Shown piece by piece: positions 9,438 through 18,769 of a stretch of DNA of 31,533 bases (the first letter of the stretch is position 1; every line of letters starts with the position of its first letter). The notes beneath the pieces are model-generated. The model was not told the DNA's origin. It saw only the letters and a list, made by a program, of their open reading frames with translations, and ran no database searches. The stretch lies in assembly GCA_003427395.1 (NCBI GenBank), contig BFEA01000066.1:2851294-2882826 (forward strand). Reading direction: 5' to 3'. Both the position numbers and the translations under genes were made by a program. Origin of the DNA: Chara braunii (lineage: Eukaryota; Streptophyta; Charophyceae; Charales; Characeae).

Positions 9438-9631
9438 GTTGAGTGACAAAAGTGGATCGGAGTTGAGTCGTAAACCAATAGATCGGCAACCGACCTGTTA
9501 TCAGTGATAACAGAAGATGATCCTTGTAGGATCAAGCTAAATCTATCTCAGATCCTGAATCGAAACGATCAAGAGGACCTGTAACACAAGACAGGCCAAT
9601 CCCCAAGCTAGATTTATAAGTCCATATCACA
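9438..9631 (-). repeat. segment present only in element 2, with two palindromes
   Basis: The element 1 copy lacks about 194 bp here: it passes directly from the CTTTA box to the ATCTCACT box near 17362. The segment holds a 9-bp palindrome around a single central G (CTGTTATCA and TGATAACAG, 9495-9513) and TGATCCT/AGGATCA (9518-9534). TTGAGTGA (9439-9446) and TCACTCAA (9635-9642) are inverted repeats near its edges. Either a small insertion in element 2 or a deletion in element 1; no target duplication is clear. Confidence 0.5.
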
Positions 9632-9794
9632 ATCTCACTCAAGAATCATTCTACCTAACTAAGTCTAAGTCTACCCCTAAACAAGTGCCCAAAGCAAAGG
9701 TAGACTAATGGCAGAATCTCCCCTATTCAGGGTGGATCGCCAGAATCGGTACCTGTCAAAATATAATCTATCTCCTTTAAACTAAGAAAGTTTC

Positions 9795-10070
9795 AGCAGC
9801 GCTTCCCATAGGAAAAGTGTCTTTCCATAATTTATATCAGCCCGAATATGAAAACAGGAATAGCCTTTAACTTTCCAAAGAACAATTTTGTCTAACTCCC
9901 TGAATTAGCAAAAATTTAGGCAGCACTCCCTTTAGAAAATGAGACTTTCTAGATTTTTACTAAGCCATATATGAATTGTGGGTAAGTTGAACTTTGAAAA
10001 GTCAAAAAGTTGACTAACTCTTTGGATTTGCAGAAATTTCGGCAGCGCTTCCCGTAGAGAAAGTAGCTTA
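9795..10070 (-). repeat. ~120-bp tandem units with a second hairpin class, element 2
   Basis: On the - strand, three units about 120 bp apart (near 9802, 9926 and 10048) carry a pyrimidine run, a 2-3 base loop, a purine run, then GCGCTGC or GTGCTGCC and an AAATTT box. Examples are ACTTTCTC tac GGGAAG and ACTTTTCC tat GGGAAG. The homologous units in element 1 lie at 16627-17192. Confidence 0.65.
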
Positions 10071-10378
10071 CCAAAATTTATACAAAGCCAAGTATAACAA
10101 AAGATGTCAGAAAATGCGAGAATTTATCTAAGTAAAAAAACTTAGCTCAGAAAATGCAGGAATTGAAATTAACTCATATGGCTCTAGCACGTGGCAAGCA
10201 ACTAAAGCAACTACTTATCAAACTGAAACTCAGACTAAGTAGTAGCCTCACTCAGTCACATGCAGGCCAAACCACAAAGGTAAGTACTCTCACCATTCTC
10301 TAAGTCAACCTTATCAAACAATAGTTGGTAATCTTTCAATGATTTATCCCTTCATACCCAGCTTACATAAGGCGTAAA

Positions 10379-10412
10379 GTCAGGCCACCCAAACTTATGG
10401 GACATGCCTGAC
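10379..10412 (-). ncRNA. TAAGTT hairpin H8, element 2
   Basis: On the - strand: GTCAGGC, ATGT, inner stem CCCA/TGGG around TAAGTT, TG, GCCTGAC. It is the orthologue of the hairpin at 16335-16370. The loop is kept, while three of seven stem pairs differ on both sides and still pair. Confidence 0.85.
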
Positions 10413-10647
10413 CCAGCCATTGAGTATACACAGAACAGAGGGCACAACTACTTCTTTTTTCTTTTGGGCATATGACTAGGCCATTCTAGTCGCCCTTAAC
10501 TGTTTAAATAGCCGAGTTATATATACCTCTCTGAACTTAATCTTCAAAGTGGGCGTAGGACTAAGCCATTCGTCTTAGAAACAATGCTCAGTCGGCCCAA
10601 GTTACCTTCAATTATACTCTTAATTAATTCTCGCTTCAGTTTGTGAT

Positions 10648-11277
10648 AAGCTATAGTCAGGCCACCCAAACTTATGGGACCCTGCCTGACTAGCTTGTTT
10701 ATAGATACAATAGTAATAAGGTATAGCCAAATTATAACCTTTGGGTTCCACCACGTGCGAGGCTTTGAGTCAGACCACCTGAACTTACAGAACAGTCTGG
10801 CTCTCTGCCTGATTCGTTCCTCTCTGATTCAACTTGTGCGAGGCATTGGGCTAGACCACCTAAACTTATAGAATGGTCAACCCTCTGTCTAATTTACCCC
10901 CTTAAAATAAAAAGCAGGAAGAGGTTGAGCCACCTAAACTTATAGAATGGCTCAGACCTCCTCGTTCAGAACCAAACAAACAAAGAAAACCTGAAAATAA
11001 CCAAGGCAACCAAGGCACCTGAACTTACAGAATGCACTTGGCCTCTGTAAAAGTCAAGCACAATTAGCCCTCGCAAGTTAGAGCAACCAGACCACCTAAA
11101 CTTATAGAATGGTCTGATGCTCCAAGCAATTCCGTAGCACTGGGTCTCCCCAAACTTATGGGGACTTCCCAGCCTCCAGAGCAATCAAACCGCCTAAACT
11201 TATAGAATGGTCTGACGCTCCACACAATCCAAAATAAACATAGCACTGGGCCTCCCCAAACTTATGGGGGCTTCCTT
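10648..11277 (-). ncRNA. array of eight TAAGTT-loop hairpins, element 2
   Basis: Inverted counterpart of 7347-7795. Positions: AAGCTA plus GTCAGGC (10648-10696, 13 pairs with a 2-base bulge); GAGTCAGAC/GTCTGGCTC (10767-10803); 10848-10883; GAGGT plus TGAGCCA (10921-10960, 12 pairs with one bulged base); 11010-11041; GAGCA plus CCAGACCA (11081-11122); CTGGG plus CCCC (11140-11172); 11179-11220. A ninth, weaker member is at 11246-11277. The last four form a tandem duplication of a two-hairpin unit. Inner stems are CTA/TAG, CTG/CAG or CCCA/TGGG around TAAGTT. Most but not all non-Watson-Crick pairs become G.U in a - strand RNA, matching the orientation of the element. Confidence 0.75.
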
Positions 11278-11519
11278 GTCTTGATTGACCTAGTCAACCC
11301 TCATGCAAAACCTGCCTTCCTCCCAGCCTTCCCCCAGTTGCAAACCCCTTTTTCACAATCTGCTTTCACGCAGCCAATAAACTGAAACTTGAGATTGCAC
11401 ACACATCCCTTTACTTCATCTGAATTATGTCCTGAAGTCAAACTGAAAATCAAAGTAGGGTACATCCAGCATACTCAGTCAACATATAGAGAGAAGTACA
11501 GATAGGGGTTATAACTGGG

Positions 11520-11525
11520 TTTATA
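11520..11525 (-). promoter_or_regulatory. TATAAA box, element 2
   Basis: TATAAA on the - strand in TATAAACCCAGTTATAACC, the equivalent of the element 1 box at 7112-7117, and upstream of the hairpin array in that orientation. Confidence 0.4.
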
Positions 11526-11540
11526 GAGGGAGATGGGTGG

Positions 11541-11670
11541 TTACCTTTCAATTCCCTGCCTCCAGAACTCCTCCTGAGTTCCGGCAGAGCTCCCGCAATC
11601 GGTGGGATGACTCCCCACAAAGTCTTGCTGCGGTCCTACGGGTTGCAATCCCGCGTGCTGCCTTCCTCTC
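11541..11670 (-). other. near-invariant 130-bp block, element 2 copy
   Basis: Same length as 6965-7094, with 9 substitutions and no indels. The open frame reads from about 11735 on the - strand and ends at the same AGG-TAA. Its translation is Gln/Gly/Ser-rich and resembles no family I know. Both a short peptide and a conserved RNA or DNA block remain possible. Confidence 0.6.
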
Positions 11671-13639
11671 AGAACAGGACTAGACTTAGAGTTAGAAGGG
11701 CAGAAGATAAGGGGTTTCAGACGGTAGAGATACAAGAGGGGGACAACTCAACTCTCAATAGAGGGTCTTGAAATCTCGATACGCCTGAGGGCCCCACAAT
11801 GATGGCCGAAGTGCTCAGCAACTCGGCCAAACTGAAGTCCAAGTGTCTATCGTCGATTCTCTTACAACCTTTCCAATTCGCAGCAACACTCTTCTTGCAG
11901 AAGCCTGATAGCACTTTCGAACCATCGACTTCAAACTCTGGTTGTGCGGCACTACGGGGCCTAAAATGCGTTCTATCCGACCGTAGTCCCGATGCGATAG
12001 TTCTACCGGAGTGGCGCCCACAACAACCGTGCACAATAGTCAAGCATGACAAATGTAGTCATAAAGTCAATAAAACGCACTGCAGCTCTCAAAATGACGG
12101 TGCACAACAACTGTAGCAGCCATTGCATAGTAATCAAAATAGACCCATTTGTAACAGTTAGGTGGATTCCAGTTCGACCGTATTTGTCGATCCATGAACA
12201 TGGAAATACAAGTATCGAGATCACTTCTATCAGAAAAGAAATGTAGTCCCGTAGTTGAAGCGCATATCTATACGAGGAACTGTCAGAGGGTCAAACGTCG
12301 CACCTCAACGAGCCTTCCCTTTGGCTCTATTTAAGACGCGGGTAGATCCCAACAGTCCGTTGCTCGTAGTCGCAGCCTTGCGGTGTCCAGTAACAGAACA
12401 TACTCGAAGTTACTTAGCTGCGACAACCCCACATCAACACCATCATCCCCCTCATTCTTCTGCAGACACCCCCGGCTGTTAGCTGTATCAAAACTCAGGC
12501 CTACGAAACATCAGGTTCTCATGTGTTTTATTTGATCATCTTGCCAAATAGGCAGAAACGGATGAAATCTACTGCTAAAACACCGAGGTACTTGCGGCTT
12601 CTCAGTCATGCGCATTGGGAAATATGCGGAAGTCGCTCCTCTTAATAGAGTGGACGATACCAAAATGAATCATTCACTTAGAAAGTTTGAAGGATACAAA
12701 CTCAGCAGACTCATCACCCAGTATATAAAATGATGATGAATCTTCTGCTTCAACGCCGGAAGATTCATTACAGACCGGAGAAAGTTCACTGTGGCAACGG
12801 GAGCTTTGTACCCGACTTTCGGCCCATCCCGCACCACAGGCTCATCGAGGCGGGCACTCTCTCCTTAATGACACCACTATCAGAGTTGCAATTTACTTCT
12901 GACAATCGCGATTAACAAAGCGGGTAAGCTGGTCTGTGCCCCACCCTTCCTATACGCGACTGTATGCTCAACTTTCCCACCTCTGCCTCCCTTTGGCTCT
13001 TACCCCTATTGCGCCTGCTACTTCTTTCCTCGTTCACCTCTTTACCCCGGTCTACTTTGCAAACTGACTCAGAGGGACGACCTGAGACAACTTACGACAT
13101 CCACAGAAGCACCTACGCAGACTATAGAGGTGGGCGCACAAGGCGAAGTTGACTGTCGGGATGACGATAATCAACGGAAATGAGACGGACCGGGCGGCGG
13201 TCCCAAACAAGCACAGCGAGCTCGACACTAAAAAAACGGGCATGGCTAAGTAGGTGAGTGCGACCAGACAGACACTTAAACGTTGATCATTACCGCGACA
13301 GCGTCGACAAGGACCCTACCCCAATCACATCCTAATAAAATTCAAAGAGAGCCGGTGTTCGCAACCTATGAGTCATTCTCTAGTGCAAAGTGAGAATGTA
13401 TCTACCGCTAAACTACGGATAGATCCACCTCCACCTAACGCTGGGCATATTCTTTTTCCTTCGGGCGCAACACAGAAGCAATATGTACAAAACCAAAAAA
13501 AAAAACCACCCCAAAAACTAATCATGCTGTCAGGCTTGTGATGGTCGAAACCCCCAAAGTACCATTTTCCCACACTCTATCTCTTTTAAAAAAAAAAAAA
13601 TCTAGCGGAATATCTGTTTTTTCGCCCCCGCCATAGCTA
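11671..13639. other. element 2 interior, little recognisable
   Basis: 11671-12000 matches 6690-6964 of element 1 in inverse orientation. From 12000 to 13640 I see no gene or repeat that I can align to the other copy. Short A-runs occur at 13493-13504 and 13588-13600. Confidence 0.4.
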
Positions 13640-14560
13640 ATTTCGAAAAAAACTTTCGCGCAGTCTATGCTCCCACTAACTTTTTTCTTACTAACTCTCC
13701 CCCCACTCAGATCTCACCATCTAACTCACAATTATTATAAACCTCCTCCTACTATTTTAGTTTACTCGATTCTATTGAGAATCGAGTGAGTTCGACAGGT
13801 TCCATTCTGCCATAGCCATCGGGTAGGCATCTCCACGCGAGCATTCTAACTACTAGCTCAACCTAACTACTTCTCATGCCAATCCAACCTCGGATCCGCG
13901 GTCGCCCGCCCCGAAAACCCCCGGATCGACTGCTTCCTCACCTGATTTCGTCCACCATTGACTAAACCACACATTCTTCCCCCCTTTCTTCTTCCCGTTC
14001 CCTCCATATCTCGGCGCAGCCTTAACCTCCTTATCCTCTGACTTTCTCTTAAAACTAACACTAGATTCTAGTTCGCCTGCTATCAAAACCCCCAAAATGA
14101 CTCTTCCCTAGCTCGAATCCGATAAGGATCAAGCGAGCTATGCTCACTCGACTGCGCCCCGCCTGTCTTCCTCACCGCGGCCATCTCCGGCTCCACTCTG
14201 CATGTACCCGCCGCGGTTTAAAGTCCAGATTCATTCGCCTGTTTTTTTTTCTTTTTTTACTTTTACTAACTCCCCTACCTCATTTACTGCTAGTCCCGCC
14301 ATCTCTGACTCCCCTCTCCGCTTCGCAAGTACCTGGCGCGAATCCCTGTCTGGATTCGTTCTCGTTTGCACACTCTTGGCCCCTTCGTTAGCCAAGCTGC
14401 CTCCGCCAGTGCTCATCTTCATCTTCACTGCCTCTACGCTCGCTGCCTGCTTGCGCTGCTGCTCCTCTCGCTGCTACCGCTAGCCCTTCCGTGCATGCAC
14501 CTGGCGCGGTTCTGCGCCTGGGTTCATCATCTTCCCAATTTTGCTCGTCTCTGCAGCTGT
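13640..14560 (-). repeat. ~120-185-bp tandem units, element 2
   Basis: On the - strand the unit marker (GGGCGACC-GGATCC-AGGTTGG and relatives such as GAATCTAG-TGTTAG) recurs near 13908, 14081, 14241, 14365 and 14530. The unit is that of 5010-5760 in element 1. Later units carry a GCGCC(A/G)GGT-CATGCA-like box, also present at about 5045 in element 1. Confidence 0.65.
13764..13787 (-). repeat. perfect 10-bp hairpin of a tandem unit
   Basis: ACTCGATTCT (13764-13773), loop ATTG, AGAATCGAGT (13778-13787). Counterpart of 5113-5144. The next unit has a diverged version, AGCTCG/CGAGCT with inner ATCC/GGAT (14110-14139). Confidence 0.85.
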
Positions 14561-16139
14561 CCCCCTTACTACCCTTTTGGCTAGCGCAGCTCCGACGGCA
14601 GCGGCCCGACAGCGACTGGTAAGTGGTCTGACTGCTGCAGCCACCTTGAGGGAACTTCGGAGTGAGCCAGTCACTTGGACAATTTGATTACCTTTCTCCC
14701 CTACAGCCTAAGATCGACGAGTGACCAGCGCAGCAGTAGTACTACAGGCCTCCCCACAACGCCCCTCGCCTTTATAGTGGCATCCCCCGGCCGCAACAGG
14801 TCTGCAACAGCTGAACCGACAGGGACACGATCAACTATTTGCAAGGAGACGCCTGCGTGGGGCGGCGACTCCTTTCCGCCGGCCGACAATCACATAGCAC
14901 AGTTAGTGTTTCTTCGTAGTATCTGGACTCGCGACGATTGGTAAGCCGTCTGACAGGCTGAGGGAGTTTTTCGGAGGGGGCTTGCTATTTGGCGGTTCAA
15001 TCCGTCATTCGCCCCTCTACCCAGGCCAACGATCTATTTGCAGCAACACCGCTGCGAATCCCTCTGGCCCGCTCTATTTGACCAGCGCCACCCCCCCCTT
15101 CCCTGAGGGGCCCTAATGCTATCGGTTGGCGCCTGACCTGCATCACTGACCTGCTGTTGGGTGCAGACCCCGCAGGTTCCCTCGTTGGAGGCTTGGACAC
15201 GAGTGTCACTGGGGTGACTTCGACAACCGTGTGGTAGAAGGTTTTTGCCAACATTCTAAACACGAGGGCTGGTCAAACGAGTCGCACTCAAGGTCCTTGA
15301 CTGCCATGACGGCCTCTAAATTAGGCGTCGCGTCCAAGTCAACGGGGCGTCGGAGCAAAATAATAAAATAAGTAAGTATGACAATAAAAATATTAAAATA
15401 CCTAGGACTCGACTCTGCCGATGCCAAAACCAAGGGGGATAGCCCCGTCAGGCCCCCGATCCCTCGGTCCCTTCGCGCTACTCTGATATTCCCACGTCGT
15501 CGCCGCTCGATCTCGATCCCTGAATCTCCCTGATGAAAGTCTGACGCTGTAACCAAAAATGCTAGGCCCAAGGTTGGGTCCAGTGTTGGCGGATACCTAT
15601 ATAAACGAATATTGTGCGACGCGCGAACTTACCAAAACGTTTTAATATCACATTGTTGTCGACGCCGGCCTTCGTACGTACACACAAGTCACAGGCAAAA
15701 ACATCAATCAGGAGATAAAATCCTTTTAATCCTAACTTAATCAGGAACTGAAAATCTGGTCGGCGATCACGCCGACCCTTCAATCATCAACATTTAAGAG
15801 GATCACGCGCGCCTCAATTCTGCGCACCCACACACTCTCTACTCTTATTCAATCGTCCAGTCAACGTAAACTACTGGTGCAGTCGCGCCTTACACGAAAT
15901 ACTTAAACTTTCAACCTTATTTTCCGTCACTTGCAAAAACCAGGGCGGATACCCTTGTAAGGGTATTCACACCGACAACGTTGCGCATACTAATAATGAT
16001 TAGAGTCTCTATCAGAGAAAGCGGTACTTAACCAGTGGGTTTGCCTACGAACAAGCATGAATGTCATTCACATAGAACAAAGGCAAATGGGCGAGCCATG
16101 TTTGACAATGATTTTTTAGCCATCTTTCGAGAAATCTTA
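14561..16139 (-). other. element 2, 5' region
   Basis: No protein gene recognised. Two strong stems: GGTCGGCG/CGCCGACC (15758-15765/15770-15777) and ATACCCTT/AAGGGTAT with a 2-base loop (15949-15956/15959-15966). A TATATA box lies at about 15597-15603 and a GGTAAGT donor-like site on the - strand near 15628. I could not find this region upstream of element 1, so element 1 may be 5'-truncated. Confidence 0.4.
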
Positions 16140-16146
16140 AGTCATA
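16140..16146. repeat. candidate target-site duplication, right copy
   Basis: AGTCATA, matching 7883-7889 across the inferred element 2 insertion. Confidence 0.4.
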
Positions 16147-16334
16147 AAAATATTTGTGTTAATAATCAGATTATCCTTTGGCCTAATCCAGTGGTGATCT
16201 TATTTTTATTCAACAAATTGCAATTATATAAAACTTGGATACTTAAACAGTTCAAGGCGACTAGGGTGGCCTAGTTACGTACCCAAGGAAGAGAAAAGTT
16301 GTAGAGCCTTGTGTTTGTGTATATTCAATGGCTG

Positions 16335-16370
16335 AGCTAGACATGTTCCATAAGTTTGGGTAGTCTAGCT
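16335..16370 (+). ncRNA. TAAGTT hairpin H8, element 1
   Basis: AGCTAGAC (16335-16342), ATGT, inner stem TCCA/TGGG around TAAGTT, TA, GTCTAGCT (16363-16370). Perfect 8-bp outer stem. Orthologue of 10379-10412. Confidence 0.85.
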
Positions 16371-16765
16371 TTATGTCGTATATAAGTTGGGTATAAGGGA
16401 CAAATCATTGAAAGACTATGAACTATTATTTGACAAGGTTGACTTTGGGCTGGTGAGAGTGCTTACCTTTGTGGTTTGGTCTTGCATGTGGCTGAGTGAG
16501 ATTATTACTTAGTCTGAGTTTCAGTTAATAGGTAGTTGTTTTAGATGCTCGCCACATGCTAGCGCCATAGGAGTTAGTTTCTGGGATCATTTGTTACACT
16601 TAGTCTTGTATAAATCTTGGTAAGCCACTTTCTCTACGGGAAGTGTTGCGAAAATTTCTACAAAACCAAGGAGTTAGTTAGATTTTGTTTTTTCAAAGTT
16701 CAACTTGTCTAACTTTTATATATATATTAGTAAAAATCTGGAAAGTCTCCTTTTCTAAAAGGAGT

Positions 16766-16881
16766 GTTGCCCAAATTTTTAATTTTTTCTTTTTTTTTTT
16801 ACCCACGGTATTCTTTAGTAAAAGGCGAAAGAATAATACGCCAGTTGAGTTGGACACGCAGATAGGTTGCCCAAATTTTTA
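16766..16881 (-). mobile_element. 84-bp poly(A)-tailed retro-insertion with 16-bp target duplication
   Basis: GTTGCCCAAATTTTTA occurs at 16766-16781 and identically at 16866-16881. The 84 bp between end, on the - strand, in an A-rich tail (runs of A with one G). The homologous site in element 2 (near 9905-9922, inverted) has only one copy of the target and no insert, so the empty site is visible. Long target duplication plus A tail is the signature of LINE-type target-primed integration, of a SINE or a truncated transcript. The body holds TATTCTTT/AAAGAATA and GGCG/CGCC arms. Its source RNA is unknown. Confidence 0.8.
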
Positions 16882-16915
16882 CTAATTCAAGGAGTTGAAC
16901 AAAATTGGACCTTGA

Positions 16916-16995
16916 GAAGTCAAACTTATTTAAGGTTATGAACTTAGCTTTGTAGAAGTCAAACTTATCTAAGGGGTTTTGAACTTAGCTTTGTA
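16916..16995 (+). repeat. tandem duplication of ~40 bp
   Basis: GAAGTCAAACTTAT begins two adjacent units (16916-16954 and 16955-16995), both ending GAACTTAGCTTTGTA. It is not seen at the equivalent place in element 2. Confidence 0.8.
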
Positions 16996-18029
16996 TGAAT
17001 CTGAAAAGTCTCCTTTTCTAAAGGGAGTGTTGCCGAAATTTTTACAGAACTAAGGAGTTAGTTAAATATTGTCTTAGTTGAACTCGAGTTTTGTTTTGAG
17101 TTCGCATCTGACTTAGTATAAATCTGGGAGTACTTCAGTTTTTATATTTGAGCTAATATAAATTATGAAAAGGCATTTTTCCTACGGGAAGCGTTGTCGA
17201 AATTTTCTTAGATTAGAGGAGATGGATTATATTTTGACAGGTGGTGAATTTTGGTGATCCACTGTGTATAGAGGAGATTTTTGTTAGGGTCTACCTTTCT
17301 TTAGGCACTTGCTTAGAGGTAGATTTAGGCTTAGTTAATCAGAACGATTTTTTTAGTGAGATCGTAAAGGCTTTAGCCCTGTGGTTTGAATTGTTTCATT
17401 GTGTTTTTACCCGGACTTTATTAAATGGTCATTTAACAAAGATACTGAGTACTTTATTGTTGAAAGGGTGCGTTAAGGTTGAGGTTTGTATTGCTAAAGT
17501 GAAGGGTGTGAGCGCAGAGAATGGTTGAAGTTGACCCCGCGTAGTGCATGGACTTTTGGTTGAGTCTTTCATGTGATTGCAGGTATGTTTGGTGGTTCGG
17601 ACTTTGGATTTGACTGCCTGCGATCACATACATATATATGGCTGAGAGGAGTCCCACTGTGATTGTGAGAAGTGATCATCACATATTGATAACCCTATCT
17701 ATATATATGTAAATACATATGCTTTGAGTGTTCACGCGACCTACTGTGACCGTGCGTAAGGGTTAAACAAATTATGATTTGAGAGAAAAAGGAGATCCCC
17801 TTTTATCCTTTGTTTTTTAGAGTTTTTATAGTTGGACGTTGTAGTCCGTGGCAGCCGTTAAAGTCAAACCCTTGATTTCTCTCCAGACCCTGGATGATGG
17901 AGCTAGTCTCTAGGGCAATAAGAGACGATTGCCACCACAAGTATGAACCTGTGTACCACACACTCTGCGCAGGAGGCAGAAGAGGGTGTGGATCTCAACT
18001 GTATTTGGTGGTTGTCTAGCGTCGAGAGA

Positions 18030-18750
18030 TCAACCCCTCAAGGTGCGTGTCAGCCGACACTTAAGTGTCGAATGTGACCCTCGAGATTAACGAGGACCGC
18101 ATGAGTATGGGTACTACATAGTACGCCATCATTGCGACTACTTGCGTATGCTTGCATATGCTTGCATTGCTAGTCGATATGTGAAGGCCCTGCGTCCGCG
18201 CAGTTATATATTAAGTCTCGCGCGATCCGATTTTCGCGTCGGAAGGTTATGGGATGGACACTAAAGGGACTAGGAGTGTTGTTGCATTGTTTGTTTTTTG
18301 TCGTTCTGTACGTGTGAGTGTTGTGGTGTAACGGGTGGTGAGTGAAATACGTCATAGTCGACCGACGACGAGCCGCGGTTGGGACTTCAGCCTCCCAGCC
18401 CGTCGGTTCGCATGCGGGTCCGATAGAGGCGTGGGAGCGAACGAGAAACGCCCTCGATTGGTCCACCTGTGCGATTGCAACTAGTTAGCTTTCGTACTAT
18501 GGACTGGTAGCTCGGCGGGGATACACCCACCGAAGGGAGGTGACAGCTCCCGCAAGGTGGAGGTAAGTTGTGCCTCGCATTTGGCCCTATCTTGTCGTAG
18601 GGGCTCGCGAGAGGTATGGCTAGCGCACTCGGTCGGAGCGGCTCGTGGAAACTCCATGTGTATTCGCAACGAGGATTATACCAACTCCTATGTGACGCGA
18701 CCGGGAGGGTCTCGCCCTGCGCGGTGCGGGACCGATGCGCTCGACAGCGC
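18030..18750 (+). ncRNA. structured 3' domain, element 1
   Basis: Counterpart of 8020-8760. Conserved stems: CGACACTTAAGTGTCG, a perfect palindrome (18055-18070; element 2 differs only at the centre), GTACTA/TAGTAC (18111-18124), TCGGCGGG/CCCACCGA (18512-18533, one mismatch), GGGAG/CTCCC (18535-18551) and GGCCCTA with TAGGGGC (18583-18604). The GGTGGAG-GTAAGT donor-like site is kept near 18560. The protein-like frame of element 2 is interrupted here. Confidence 0.5.
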
Positions 18751-18769
18751 TAGCCCACCTGACCGTTCA

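Larger units (their letters stand above)
7890..16139 (-). mobile_element. element 2 (nested, inverted full-length copy)
   Basis: Read on the - strand, this 8.25-kb stretch has in order: a 5' region (16139-14560), ~120-185-bp tandem units (14560-13640), an unrecognised interior, the 130-bp block (11670-11541), TATAAA, the TAAGTT-hairpin array (11277-10648 and 10412-10379), a second hairpin-repeat class (10070-9795) and a structured 3' domain (about 8760-8020). The + strand terminus starts TGTTACC; the other ends ATCTTA, so ends are neither TG...CA nor inverted repeats. No LTR, RT, transposase or other known transposon gene is seen. A non-autonomous retroelement or a structured non-coding unit both fit. 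Confidence 0.6.
16627..17192 (+). repeat. tandem units with the second hairpin class, element 1
   Basis: Four hairpins: ACTTTCTC tac GGGAAGT (16627-16644), CTCCTTTT ct AAAAGGAG (16747-16764, perfect), CTCCTTT ... AAAGGGAG (17010-17027) and TTTTTCC tac GGGAAG (17174-17191). Each is followed by a GTGTTGCC- or GCGTTGTCG-like box and an AAATTTT box. Stem bases vary between units while pairing largely persists. Confidence 0.65.
16140..18750 (+). mobile_element. element 1, 3' part
   Basis: Collinear with the reverse complement of 8020-10560, the 3' part of element 2, and in the same orientation as the element 1 5' part at 4990-7889. Homology ends at about 18750 in a GACCGATGCGC(T/C)CGACA box shared with 8021-8037. 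DNA to the right belongs to the - strand gypsy remnant. No open frame is shared between this copy and element 2. Confidence 0.65.

Noticed and set aside
7347-11277. CRISPR-like array
   Set aside because: Repeats are irregularly spaced hairpins with variable stems and no spacers of constant length, in eukaryotic DNA.
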